The notes beneath the pieces were generated by a model. The model did not search any database, was not told the origin of the DNA, and worked only from the letters and a program-made list of their open reading frames with translations. DNA of 64,000 nucleotides, from assembly GCA_020860565.1 (NCBI GenBank), contig JAJBUA010000031.1:20265-84264 (forward strand), given 5' to 3'. The number at the start of each line of letters is the position of its first letter. Positions within the stretch are counted from its first letter, which is position 1. Source of the stretch: Clostridiales bacterium (GTDB lineage Bacteria > Bacillota > Clostridia > Lachnospirales > Lachnospiraceae). Below are positions 39,017 to 48,388 of the stretch, in pieces. Made by a program: the position numbers and the translations under genes.

Positions 39017-40420
39017 ATGAGTAAATGGATTCGATTAGATAAAAATCTTTCCGATATGAACCGGGGAACCCGTTCGCAGCTGAGGCAGGCGATACAAAAG
39101 GGCCGTGTCGAGGTCAACGGGGTTGCGGAGACCCGTCCGGAGAGAAAAGTCTGCCCGCAGGAAGACGAGATCATCATGGATGGGGATAAAGTCGCTTATC
39201 TGGCTGTCGAATACTATATGTTGAATAAGCCTGCTGGTGTTGTGTCCGCGACCGAGGACCGCCGTTATCCGACCGTGATCTCACTGCTGGGAGAAGGGAA
39301 ACGTAAAGACCTGTTTCCGGTCGGCCGTCTGGATATCGATACCGAAGGGTTATTGCTGATGACCAATGACGGGCTTCTGGCTCATCGGCTGCTCGCTCCG
39401 GGAAAACATGTGGATAAGCAATATTACGTGAAAGTTTCCGGAAAACTGCCGCAGGATGCCGTGCAGCAGTTTGTACAGGGAATCACTCTGGAAGACGGTA
39501 CGCAGACCCTTCCGGCCGAACTGCATATTCATGATCAGACGGATCTGTGCGCAGAAGTATATCTGACGGTTCAGGAGGGAAAATTTCATCAGGTGAAACG
39601 GATGTTTGAGGCGGTTGGATGTCATGTGGAGTATCTGAAACGGATGTCCATGGGACCGCTGGTATTGGATCCGTCGTTGCAGCCCGGCATGTACCGGGCG
39701 CTCAGTCCATCGGAGATCGCCCGTTTAAAAAGGAGTCCGGATTATAGGGATGGCCTGAGTGGGGAAATCGCGCACAAAAAAGCCGTAATTTTTGATTTGG
39801 ATGGGACTCTTGTGGATTCTATGTGGATGTGGCATGATATTGATGTGGAGTATCTGGCTCAATATGGATGCAGCTGTCCGCCGATGCTTCAGCGAGAGAT
39901 CGAGGGAATGAGTTTTACGGAAACCGCCGTATATTTTAAAGAACGGTTTGCGATCCCGGATTTGCTGGATGAGATCAAAGCTTCGTGGGTGCGGATGAGT
40001 CTGGATAAATATCGTCACGAGGTTCCGTTAAAAAAAGGGGCGGCTCGTTTTCTGCGTTATCTGAAAAGTAAGGGGATCCGGACAGGGATCGCGACGAGCA
40101 ACGGCAGCGATATGGTTCAGGCTGTGCTGGAGGCGCAGGGCGTCGCGGGAGATTTTGACTGCGTGGTGACAGCCTGCGAGGTGGCGCACGGCAAGCCGGC
40201 GCCGGATATTTATCTCAAAGTCGCATCAGATCTGGGGGTGGAACCGCAGGATTGTCTGGTTTTTGAAGATATTCCCGCCGGGATCAGGGCCGGGAAAGCG
40301 GCCGACATGACGGTGTGCGCGGTGGAGGACGATCATTCGGCCTGGCTGCGCGCGGAGAAGATCGCACTTGCCGATTACTATGTGAAAGATTACGAGGAAT
40401 TTTTTGCGGAGCTACAGTAG
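39017..40420 (+). CDS. fusion: RsuA/RluB-family pseudouridine synthase + HAD hydrolase (beta-phosphoglucomutase-like)
   Basis: N-part: S4-like region, GRLDIDTEGLLLMTNDG; C-part: KKAVIFDLDGTLVDSMWMWHDID...IATSNGS...HGKPAPDIYL...FEDIPAGIRAGKAA. One 467-aa ORF. Confidence 0.92.
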   Translation: MSKWIRLDKNLSDMNRGTRSQLRQAIQKGRVEVNGVAETRPERKVCPQEDEIIMDGDKVAYLAVEYYMLNKPAGVVSATEDRRYPTVISLLGEGKRKDLFPVGRLDIDTEGLLLMTNDGLLAHRLLAPGKHVDKQYYVKVSGKLPQDAVQQFVQGITLEDGTQTLPAELHIHDQTDLCAEVYLTVQEGKFHQVKRMFEAVGCHVEYLKRMSMGPLVLDPSLQPGMYRALSPSEIARLKRSPDYRDGLSGEIAHKKAVIFDLDGTLVDSMWMWHDIDVEYLAQYGCSCPPMLQREIEGMSFTETAVYFKERFAIPDLLDEIKASWVRMSLDKYRHEVPLKKGAARFLRYLKSKGIRTGIATSNGSDMVQAVLEAQGVAGDFDCVVTACEVAHGKPAPDIYLKVASDLGVEPQDCLVFEDIPAGIRAGKAADMTVCAVEDDHSAWLRAEKIALADYYVKDYEEFFAELQ

Positions 40421-40513
40421 GTGAATATCGTGGGTAAATGGACGGGAAGTGAAAATCCTGCGGTATAAAGTCCGTTTGTCTGAGTAAGAGTTGATGGGAA
40501 ATCAGGTGAAACT

Positions 40514-42529
40514 ATGCATGATTATCTTCCTATATGCCGTGAAGATATGCAGAAGCGCGGATGGGAGCAATGTGATTTTGTCTATATATCCGGTGATGCG
40601 TATGTGGATCATCCGTCTTTTGGACCGGCGATCATCTGCCGGCTGCTGGAGGCGCATGGTTATAAGGTAGGTATCATCGCTCAGCCGGACTGGAAGAAAC
40701 GGGAAAGTATCCAGATCCTGGGAGCGCCCCGGCTGGCTTTCCTGGTGTCTGCCGGCAACATGGATTCGATGGTCAATCACTATTCCGTCTCGAAAAGACG
40801 CCGGAAAACGGATTCCTACACACCGGGAGGCGTGATGGGACGGCGTCCGGATTATGCGACGGTTGTGTACTGCAATCTGATCCGTTCTGTTTATAAAGAC
40901 GCGGCCATCGTAATCGGCGGCATCGAGGCCAGTCTGCGCCGGCTGGCTCACTATGATTACTGGTCGGATAAAGTGAAACGCTCCATTCTGCTGGATTCTC
41001 AGGCGGACCTGATTTCCTATGGGATGGGAGAGCATTCGATCGTAGAGATCGCGGAAGCGCTGGATGCCGGACTGTCGATCCGGGATATTACGTATATTGA
41101 CGGCACGGTGTATCGTACCCGTTCGCTGGACAGTGTTTATGATTATACGCTTCTTCCTGATTTTGAGGAGCTGCGGGAAAGCCGCAGAAAATATGCCGAG
41201 AGTTTCCGCATCCAGTATCAGAATACGGATCCCTTTTCCGGGAAGCGGCTGGTCGAGCCGTACGGCGGCAAGGAATATATTGTGCAGAATCCTCCGGCAA
41301 AGCCGCTGACGACCTTTGAGATGGATGAAGTCTACGGCCTGCCTTATATGAGAAACAGTCATCCGGTTTATGACCGGGACGGAGGCGTGCCGGCGGTTCA
41401 GGAAATTAAATTCAGCCTCATCAGCAGCCGCGGCTGCTTTGGCGCGTGCAGCTTCTGTGCACTGACCTTTCATCAGGGGCGTATTATCCAGTCAAGGAGC
41501 CATGAATCGCTGATTGAGGAAGCGAAGCTGCTGACGCAGGATGCGGATTTTAAGGGTTATATCCATGATGTGGGCGGTCCGACCGCTAATTTCCGCTTTC
41601 CCGCCTGTGAAAAGCAGCTGGAAAAAGGAGCCTGCCCAAACCGGCAGTGCCTTTTCCCGAAGCCATGTAAAAATCTGCGCGCCGATCATACCGATTACCG
41701 CGAGCTGTTACAAAAGCTTCGCGCACTGCCCGGGGTGAAAAAGGTATTTATCCGCTCCGGCATCCGGTTTGATTATCTGCTTGCTGATAAAGACCGCAGA
41801 TTTTTACGGGAATTGTGTGAGTATCACGTCAGCGGACAGCTGAAGGTAGCGCCGGAGCATGTCTCAGACGCTGTTCTTTCGAAAATGGGGAAACCGGAAA
41901 ATGCTGTATACCGGAAATTCGTCAGAGAGTATCAGGAGATGAACCGGAAACTGGGCAAGGATCAGTATCTGGTGCCCTATCTGATGTCGTCGCATCCGGG
42001 TTCTTCGTTGAAGGAGGCCGTTGAGCTGGCGGAATATCTGCGCGACCTGGGATATATGCCGGAACAGGTGCAGGATTTTTATCCGACGCCTTCTACGATA
42101 TCGACATGTATGTATTATACCGGACTGGATCCCAGAACGATGGAACCGGTCTATGTACCGGTAAATCCACATGAAAAGGCGATGCAGCGTGCGCTGATCC
42201 AGTATCGGGACCCGAAAAATTACGATCTCGTAGAAGAGGCTCTGCGCAGGGCGGGGCGCACGGACCTGATCGGATACGATAAAAAGTGCCTGATTCGGCC
42301 GCGGCGGTCAGCGCAGAGGGAAGAATTCAGAGAGAAAACCGAAAATGCGAAAAGAAGGAAAAGCCCGGAAAAGTCTGGGGAACCAGTAAAAACTACGAAA
42401 CGAGAAAAGACAAAAGAATCGGAAAAGACGAAGAAGCCAGGAAAGACCAGAACGACTGTAAGGGAACAGGTGTCGAGAAGGGAAAAACAAAAACAGAATC
42501 CGACGCGAAAGGCAGGAAGAATTTTATGA
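40514..42529 (+). CDS. YgiQ family radical SAM protein with charged C-terminal tail
   Basis: SLISSRGCFGACSFCALTFHQGR radical SAM Cys motif; DYATVVYCNLIR; K/R/E-rich tail. Confidence 0.93.
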   Translation: MHDYLPICREDMQKRGWEQCDFVYISGDAYVDHPSFGPAIICRLLEAHGYKVGIIAQPDWKKRESIQILGAPRLAFLVSAGNMDSMVNHYSVSKRRRKTDSYTPGGVMGRRPDYATVVYCNLIRSVYKDAAIVIGGIEASLRRLAHYDYWSDKVKRSILLDSQADLISYGMGEHSIVEIAEALDAGLSIRDITYIDGTVYRTRSLDSVYDYTLLPDFEELRESRRKYAESFRIQYQNTDPFSGKRLVEPYGGKEYIVQNPPAKPLTTFEMDEVYGLPYMRNSHPVYDRDGGVPAVQEIKFSLISSRGCFGACSFCALTFHQGRIIQSRSHESLIEEAKLLTQDADFKGYIHDVGGPTANFRFPACEKQLEKGACPNRQCLFPKPCKNLRADHTDYRELLQKLRALPGVKKVFIRSGIRFDYLLADKDRRFLRELCEYHVSGQLKVAPEHVSDAVLSKMGKPENAVYRKFVREYQEMNRKLGKDQYLVPYLMSSHPGSSLKEAVELAEYLRDLGYMPEQVQDFYPTPSTISTCMYYTGLDPRTMEPVYVPVNPHEKAMQRALIQYRDPKNYDLVEEALRRAGRTDLIGYDKKCLIRPRRSAQREEFREKTENAKRRKSPEKSGEPVKTTKREKTKESEKTKKPGKTRTTVREQVSRREKQKQNPTRKAGRIL

Positions 42530-43308
42530 AAAAAACAGCCATTATTACAGGTGCTTCTTCCGGTATGGGAAGAGAAGCGTTGTTGCAGATTGCGGATCGT
42601 TTTGACGGTCTGGAGGAAATATGGGCGATCGCACGCAGAAAGGACCGGCTGGAAGAACTCTGCGGACAGCTCCCTGTCCATCTGAGGATCTTTGCGCTGG
42701 ATCTTTCGCAGCCGGAAGCGGTGGAAGAATTGTCTGCGGCTCTGGAAACATACCGGCCGGATGTGAAAATCCTGGTAAATGCGGCCGGTTTTGGCAAGAT
42801 TGGGCCGGTGGAGGATATTTCCTCAGAAGATGAATCCGGTATGATCCGTGTCAACTGTGAAGCCATGTGTGCAGTTACTCACGCGGTGCTTCCCTATATC
42901 AGTGACAACAGTCGGATCATTGAATTTGCCTCAGCAGCGGCGTTTGTGCCGCAGTCCGATTTTGCGGTTTACGCGGCTACGAAAGCATTTGTCTTAAGTT
43001 ACAGCCGCGCGCTTCATTATGAACTGCGGCCGCGTAAGATCGCCGTGACCGCGGTATGTCCGGGCCCGGTGCGGACGGAATTTTTTGAGGTTGCGGAGAC
43101 GAGACATAAGATGGTCGGCTATAAAAGATTCTTTATGGCAAATCCGAAAAAGGTTGTCCGGACAGCAATCCGTGACAGCATGATGGGAAAGACGGTCTCG
43201 GTGTATGGATGGGCGATGAAACTGTTCTTCCTGTTGTGTAAGGTGATTCCTCATGATATCCTGTTAGCAGTGATGGCAGATGAAAAACTGACCGGGAGTA
43301 ATGGATGA
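42526..43308 (+). CDS. short-chain dehydrogenase/reductase
   Basis: TAIITGASSGMGREALLQIA; VNAAGFG; YAATKAFVLSYSRAL; ATGA overlap with the upstream stop. Confidence 0.93.
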   Translation: MKKTAIITGASSGMGREALLQIADRFDGLEEIWAIARRKDRLEELCGQLPVHLRIFALDLSQPEAVEELSAALETYRPDVKILVNAAGFGKIGPVEDISSEDESGMIRVNCEAMCAVTHAVLPYISDNSRIIEFASAAAFVPQSDFAVYAATKAFVLSYSRALHYELRPRKIAVTAVCPGPVRTEFFEVAETRHKMVGYKRFFMANPKKVVRTAIRDSMMGKTVSVYGWAMKLFFLLCKVIPHDILLAVMADEKLTGSNG

Positions 43309-43883
43309 TGAAGCACAGAAGATGCAAAAAAGGCGAATATGGATACCGGAACCAGCGGAAACGGGACCGACTGCTGATCACGGCTGCGATTGCGGCTGTG
43401 ATCGCAGGAGAATTGTGGATTCGCAGTGCGGTATCAGACAGTACGCTGAAGACGCTGCTCACGGTAACGGCGATTCTCACAGTCCTGCCGATGGCCAATA
43501 TCGCGTCTCCGCTTCTGGCGTCGTGGAAATACCGGACCATCGAGAGAGAGTTTTATGAGCGGGTTAAGGCATATGAGGGACAGTTCCGCATCCTGTATGA
43601 TCTGGTTTTAACGACGAAAGAACAGGTGATCCCGCTGGATGCAGTGATCGTCCATCCGATGGGAGTATTTGCCTTCTGTATGGATGAAAAACTGGATGGA
43701 AAGAAAGCAGAAAAAGGCTTAAACGCGATCTTTACCGGCGCCAGACTGGATCCGTCGATCCGCATCATCCGGGATCCGGCCGCGTTTCAGAGACGGCTGG
43801 ACAGTTTAAAACCGGAGAAGGAGTTTGAAGACGACGGAGTCGTTGATTATGAGGTGCAGACACTGCTTAGTCTCTGTATGTAA
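43305..43883 (+). CDS. conserved membrane-anchored protein of unknown function
   Basis: 192 aa, TM segments near N-terminus; 4-nt overlap with SDR. Confidence 0.65.
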   Translation: MMKHRRCKKGEYGYRNQRKRDRLLITAAIAAVIAGELWIRSAVSDSTLKTLLTVTAILTVLPMANIASPLLASWKYRTIEREFYERVKAYEGQFRILYDLVLTTKEQVIPLDAVIVHPMGVFAFCMDEKLDGKKAEKGLNAIFTGARLDPSIRIIRDPAAFQRRLDSLKPEKEFEDDGVVDYEVQTLLSLCM

Positions 43884-43951
43884 GGATTCAGGAGAACGAA
43901 GTGTCATATCATGCATCTGCGTTTATACGAATTTGGCATGAGAGGACGGCT

Positions 43952-44986
43952 ATGAGGAGCATAATCATAAAGCAGAAGGAAGCGGGACAGCGTCTGGATA
44001 AATTTGTGGAAAAATATCTGAGTCTGGCGGGCAAGGGCTTCCTCTATAAGATGATCCGCAAGAAAAATATTACCTTAAACGGCAGAAAATGTGTCGGTTC
44101 CGAAAAGCTTTGCGAGGGTGACGAGATCTGCCTGTATTTTTCCGAGGATACCATCCGCAAATTTTCAGGAGAAGGAGAAGAAAAAGTCCTGAAACGATCC
44201 GAAAACCGACCGAAGGCGCAGAAGCTGGATATCATTTATGAAGACCGTCATATCATCCTGATCAACAAACCGTCCGGCATGCTTTCGCAAAAGGCGCGGG
44301 AAGATGATATCTCACTGGTCGAACTGGTAATCGCAGATCAGATCGAAAAGGGCGAACTGACGGAGGAAGATCTGAGAACCTTCCGGCCATCGGTCTGCAA
44401 CCGGCTGGACCGCAACACGAGCGGTCTGATTACCGCAGGGAAGTCCCTGGCCGGGCTGCAGTTCCTCTCTGCGATGTTCCGGCAGCGGACGTTACATAAA
44501 TATTATCTGTGCGTGGTACAGGGAGAGATCCGGGAAAAACAGAGGATCGACGGTTATCTGAAAAAGGATGAAAAGACCAATCAGGTGACGGTCAGCGATC
44601 ATGAGGAAGCGGATGCCGCGCGGATTCTGACTGAATATGAACCGGTTGCCTGCTCGGGCGGATATACGCTGCTGAAGGTGCTGCTTCTCACGGGACGAAC
44701 TCATCAGATCCGCGCACATCTGGCCGCGTGCGGAATGCCGATCGTGGGAGATTATAAGTACGGAGATGCTGATATCAATGAGACCGTTCGAAAACGGTTC
44801 CGGATACAGTCGCAGATGCTTCATTCTTATGAGCTGGTATTTCCGGACCAGGCCGGGATCCGGGATATCGCGGGTGGTTCTGAGGCATTTGACGGGCTGG
44901 CGGGCAGGGCATTTTTTGCTCCGGTACCGGCGGAATTTCACAGGGTTTTTCCGGAATTGGATTTCGGGAAACTGGAAGAGAGATAA
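43952..44986 (+). CDS. RluA/RluD family pseudouridine synthase
   Basis: S4-like N-terminus; CNRLDRNTSGLITAGKS; LLLTGRTHQIRAHLAACGMPIVGDYKYG. Confidence 0.93.
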   Translation: MRSIIIKQKEAGQRLDKFVEKYLSLAGKGFLYKMIRKKNITLNGRKCVGSEKLCEGDEICLYFSEDTIRKFSGEGEEKVLKRSENRPKAQKLDIIYEDRHIILINKPSGMLSQKAREDDISLVELVIADQIEKGELTEEDLRTFRPSVCNRLDRNTSGLITAGKSLAGLQFLSAMFRQRTLHKYYLCVVQGEIREKQRIDGYLKKDEKTNQVTVSDHEEADAARILTEYEPVACSGGYTLLKVLLLTGRTHQIRAHLAACGMPIVGDYKYGDADINETVRKRFRIQSQMLHSYELVFPDQAGIRDIAGGSEAFDGLAGRAFFAPVPAEFHRVFPELDFGKLEER

Positions 44987-44988
44987 CT

Positions 44989-45531
44989 ATGGGCACATGG
45001 AAAAGCAGAGGCCTGCGCGGCTCCACGCTGGAAGATATGATTAATCACACCAATGAACTTTACCGGCAGCAAAAGCTCGCTCTGATTCAGAAAATTCCGA
45101 CGCCGATCACGCCGGTCGCGATCGATAAGGAGACCCGGCATATCACGCTGGCTTATTTTGACCAGAAGAGTACGGTAGACTATATCGGCAGCGTACAGGG
45201 CATCCCGGTTTGTTTTGATGCCAAGGAATGTGCGGCGGGCACATTCCCGCTGCAAAATGTGCATGCACATCAGATGCGGTTTATGCAGGAGTTCGAGGAA
45301 CAGGGAGGAATCTCGTTCCTGATCATCAGCTTTACGGCTCTGAATGAGATTTATTATCTGCCTCTACAGGAGCTGAAACGATATTGGGAGCGGATGGAAA
45401 ACGGCGGAAGAAAGAGCTTTACCTATCAGGAGATGACGAAGGAGTTCCGTCTGTGGCCGCACAGGGATATTCTGGTGCCATATCTGGAGGGCCTGCAAAA
45501 GGATCTCGATCTTCGTCAGGAGCAATCGTGA
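44989..45531 (+). CDS. recU: Holliday junction resolvase RecU
   Basis: LEDMINHTNELYRQQKLALIQKIPTPITPV...YFDQKSTVDYIGSVQGIPVCFDAKE. Confidence 0.92.
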   Translation: MGTWKSRGLRGSTLEDMINHTNELYRQQKLALIQKIPTPITPVAIDKETRHITLAYFDQKSTVDYIGSVQGIPVCFDAKECAAGTFPLQNVHAHQMRFMQEFEEQGGISFLIISFTALNEIYYLPLQELKRYWERMENGGRKSFTYQEMTKEFRLWPHRDILVPYLEGLQKDLDLRQEQS

Positions 45532-45578
45532 ACGGCAAAAATAATTTGTCTTTTACTATTATATAAGGAGGATGGGTC

Positions 45579-45863
45579 ATGAACATTGCGGAAATGCTGG
45601 ATGAACTGAAACAACGTGCCGAAAAGGATCCGGAAGTGCTGCGCGCGCTTCTGGAAACGAGGAAGATGCCAAATCCGATGACGGCATTCTGCCGGTATTG
45701 TCAGAGCCTGGGGTATGAGATGTATGAGATGGAGCTGATCGACGCGGGGGAGGAATTTTACGCGACAATCAAGCGGAGCACTAACGGAGGCGGGGAAAAT
45801 TCGCCGGTACTGACCGGTCAGAATGATTTCTATGAGATGTTTTTCCGGGAACTGGAAGGGTAG
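45579..45863 (+). CDS. small protein with Nif11-like N-terminal region, unknown function
   Basis: LDELKQRAEKDPEVLRALLETRKMPNPMTAFCRYCQSLGYEMYEMEL; GGAGG RBS. Confidence 0.6.
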   Translation: MNIAEMLDELKQRAEKDPEVLRALLETRKMPNPMTAFCRYCQSLGYEMYEMELIDAGEEFYATIKRSTNGGGENSPVLTGQNDFYEMFFRELEG

Positions 45864-45892
45864 CAAAACTGCGGGATGAGAGGATATTGCCC

Positions 45893-47023
45893 ATGAAGAG
45901 GGATGAGGGGGTTTTAAAAGCAGCGGCGTTTCTGGCGGCCGGCGGCATACTGGTTCTGGCCGGCTGCGCCCGCGCTCAGGAGACAGCTGAGAGTTATGAA
46001 ATTATCATTGAGACGGAGCCGGAGACGATCATTATCGAGACCGAGGCAGAGCCGGAGGAAGAGGTGCAGGAGGAGATCGAAATCCCGGAAGGCATGATGC
46101 GCAGCTATCTCACCGGTGAGCTGGTATCGATTGAGCAGGGGCTGAGACGCCCGCTGGCAATCATGATGAGCAATGACAAGGAGGCTCTGCCTCAGTACGG
46201 CATCAACCGGGCCGGGGTCGTATATGAAGCTCCGGTGGAAGGAACGATGAACCGTTATATGTCGATCATCGAAGATTATGATGATCTGGAACGGATCGGA
46301 TCGGTGCGCAGCTGCCGGACCTATTATGTCTATTTTGCGAGAGAATTTGACGCGATCTATGCACATTACGGTCAGAGTACGTTCGCGAAGCCTTATCTGA
46401 AATACATCGATAACATCAATGGTGTGGAGGGGATCGGCGGTACGGCTTATTTCCGCTCGAAAGACCGCAAAGCGCCGCACAATGCCTATGCAAGTTATGA
46501 CGGGATCCAGAAGGCAATCGCGACGCTGGGATATTCTCAGGAGTACGACGCGGATTATGCCGGACATTATCAGTTTGCTGATCTGGGGACAGAAACGGAG
46601 CTGGGAGGCAGTGATGTCCGCGAGGCTTATCAGGTGTCCGTGGGATACAGCTATAATAAGCCATGGTTTGAATATAACGAAGAGAATGGACTTTATTATC
46701 GCTTCCAGTATGGAGCGGCACACGAGGGAGACGAAGGGCAGATCGCGGTCAGAAATATCATCATCCAGTTCTGCCCGGCAGGATATTACGCGACGACGGC
46801 TTATCGCAATATCAATGTCCACGACGACCATTACGGATATTTTATTACGGGAGGCCAGGCGGAGAGCATTACCTGGAAAAAGGACGGGGAATACGGAGTA
46901 ACCCATTATTACGATTCAGAAGGGAACGAAATCATCCTGAATCATGGAAAAACATGGGTCTGTATCTGTACGACCAATGATATGGATGCGGATGATATTG
47001 TGATCGAGGGGAAAAAGGAATGA
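45893..47023 (+). CDS. DUF3048 domain lipoprotein (YerB-like)
   Basis: Lipobox VLAGC; RPLAIMMSNDKEALPQYGINRAGVVYEAPVEGTMNRYMSII. Confidence 0.88.
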   Translation: MKRDEGVLKAAAFLAAGGILVLAGCARAQETAESYEIIIETEPETIIIETEAEPEEEVQEEIEIPEGMMRSYLTGELVSIEQGLRRPLAIMMSNDKEALPQYGINRAGVVYEAPVEGTMNRYMSIIEDYDDLERIGSVRSCRTYYVYFAREFDAIYAHYGQSTFAKPYLKYIDNINGVEGIGGTAYFRSKDRKAPHNAYASYDGIQKAIATLGYSQEYDADYAGHYQFADLGTETELGGSDVREAYQVSVGYSYNKPWFEYNEENGLYYRFQYGAAHEGDEGQIAVRNIIIQFCPAGYYATTAYRNINVHDDHYGYFITGGQAESITWKKDGEYGVTHYYDSEGNEIILNHGKTWVCICTTNDMDADDIVIEGKKE

Positions 47024-47051
47024 TCCCGACACAAAACAGGGATATCAGAGC

Positions 47052-47082
47052 AAAAGAATCCTGTCATTCAGGGTTCTTTTTT
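47052..47082 (+). terminator. intrinsic terminator after the DUF3048 gene
   Basis: AAAAGAATCCTGtcattCAGGGTTCTTTTTTC. Confidence 0.85.
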
Positions 47083-47120
47083 CTTTGTCGGAAATGCCAG
47101 ATGGAAAAATCTTTTTAAGG

Positions 47121-47150
47121 TTTTGTGAAAAATACAAACATTTCACAAAA
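47121..47150. promoter_or_regulatory. 10-bp inverted repeat, candidate operator of the RND operon
   Basis: TTTTGTGAAA-aatacaaaca-TTTCACAAAA, 61 nt upstream of the adaptor ATG. Confidence 0.5.
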
Positions 47151-47210
47151 TTCTCACAAATCTCCAATATGATAAGCCCATAAATAATCCAGTATCAGGA
47201 GGAGATCCAG

Positions 47211-48371
47211 ATGAATAAGAAAGTAATAGCGGCAGGTGTTGTCGTCGTCGCAGTGGCGGCAGTGGCAGCAGGATTTATATTGATGAATCAGGGGGGCGGT
47301 AATCGCGGCGGTATGATGGAAGACACGACATACGCGGTTGTCAGGGCGGATTATCCTTATACCGGGGATGTCAGCGTGACGAGCAGTTTGACCGGTACGG
47401 TAGAGGCGAATGATGTCGTTTATGTCTATGCGAAGGCGGGTGGAGACATATTGTCGGTTAATGTAAAGCCGGGTGATCTGGTTCTGCAGGGAGACGTTCT
47501 CTGTGAGATCAATACCGAGCAGGTAGAAACAGCGAAGAATTCGATGGATTCTGCCCAGGTTACATACCGGGAGGCGCAGAGCACATTGAGCCGGATGCAG
47601 ATCCTTTATGATGGCGGAGACCTTTCTGCACAGGATTATGAACAATATCAGAATAATGTAGAGTCCGCGAGACTTTCTTACGAGTCTGCGAAATATAATT
47701 ATGATAAGCAGGTAGAATACAGCAAGGTGACTGCGCCGATTGACGGCAGGATTGAGAGCTGCGATCTGGATGTCTATGATCATATCAGCCAGAATGACGA
47801 GCTCTGTGTCATCGCCGGGAATACTGGCAGCCGGATTACTTTCTACGTCAGCCAACGGATGCTGAATAACCTGAATGTTGGTGACGAGGTGCAGATCATC
47901 AAGAACAGCAAGACTTATGATGGACAGATTACAGAAATCAGCACGATGGTTGACTCGGACACCGGCCTTTTTAAGATCAAGGCTCAGCTGGAGGAGACGG
48001 ATGAGATCGCGATCGGCAGTTCGGTCAAGATCCAGTTTGTCAGTGACCGTTCGGAAAATGTAATGTTGATTCCGGTGGACGCGATTTATTACAGCGGCAG
48101 CAAGGGATATGTTTATGTTTATGAGGATGGCTATGCGAAGACTGTTTCCGTTGAGGTAGGCCTCTATGACGATGATAATGCGGAGATTATCTCCGGCCTG
48201 GAACCTACGGATCTGGTTGTCAGCACCTGGAGCTCCAACCTCTATGAGGGCGCTAATATCCGCCTGATGAGCGAATTACAGGCAGAGGAAAAAGCAGAGG
48301 GGCAGGCAGAAGAAACTTCTGATGCCGTAGCTCCGGATGCGGAAGCTCAGCCTCAGGGTAATCAGGGCTAA
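47211..48371 (+). CDS. RND efflux membrane fusion protein (HlyD family)
   Basis: N-terminal TM; LTGTVEANDVVYVYAKAGGDILSVNVKPGDLVLQGDVL; YSKVTAPIDGRIES. Confidence 0.9.
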   Translation: MNKKVIAAGVVVVAVAAVAAGFILMNQGGGNRGGMMEDTTYAVVRADYPYTGDVSVTSSLTGTVEANDVVYVYAKAGGDILSVNVKPGDLVLQGDVLCEINTEQVETAKNSMDSAQVTYREAQSTLSRMQILYDGGDLSAQDYEQYQNNVESARLSYESAKYNYDKQVEYSKVTAPIDGRIESCDLDVYDHISQNDELCVIAGNTGSRITFYVSQRMLNNLNVGDEVQIIKNSKTYDGQITEISTMVDSDTGLFKIKAQLEETDEIAIGSSVKIQFVSDRSENVMLIPVDAIYYSGSKGYVYVYEDGYAKTVSVEVGLYDDDNAEIISGLEPTDLVVSTWSSNLYEGANIRLMSELQAEEKAEGQAEETSDAVAPDAEAQPQGNQG

Positions 48372-48388
48372 AAAGGAGGCATACTTAG

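Noticed and set aside
42286-42525. N-terminal extension of the SDR ORF overlapping the YgiQ gene
   Set aside because: Lys/Glu-rich alternate frame of the YgiQ tail; the SDR clearly starts at 42526 (MKKTAIITGASSGMG) with a 4-nt overlap.
47121-47150. Rex-box (TTGTGAAATATTTCACAA) upstream of the RND operon
   Set aside because: The half-sites match but the spacer is about 8 nt too long for the canonical Rex site.
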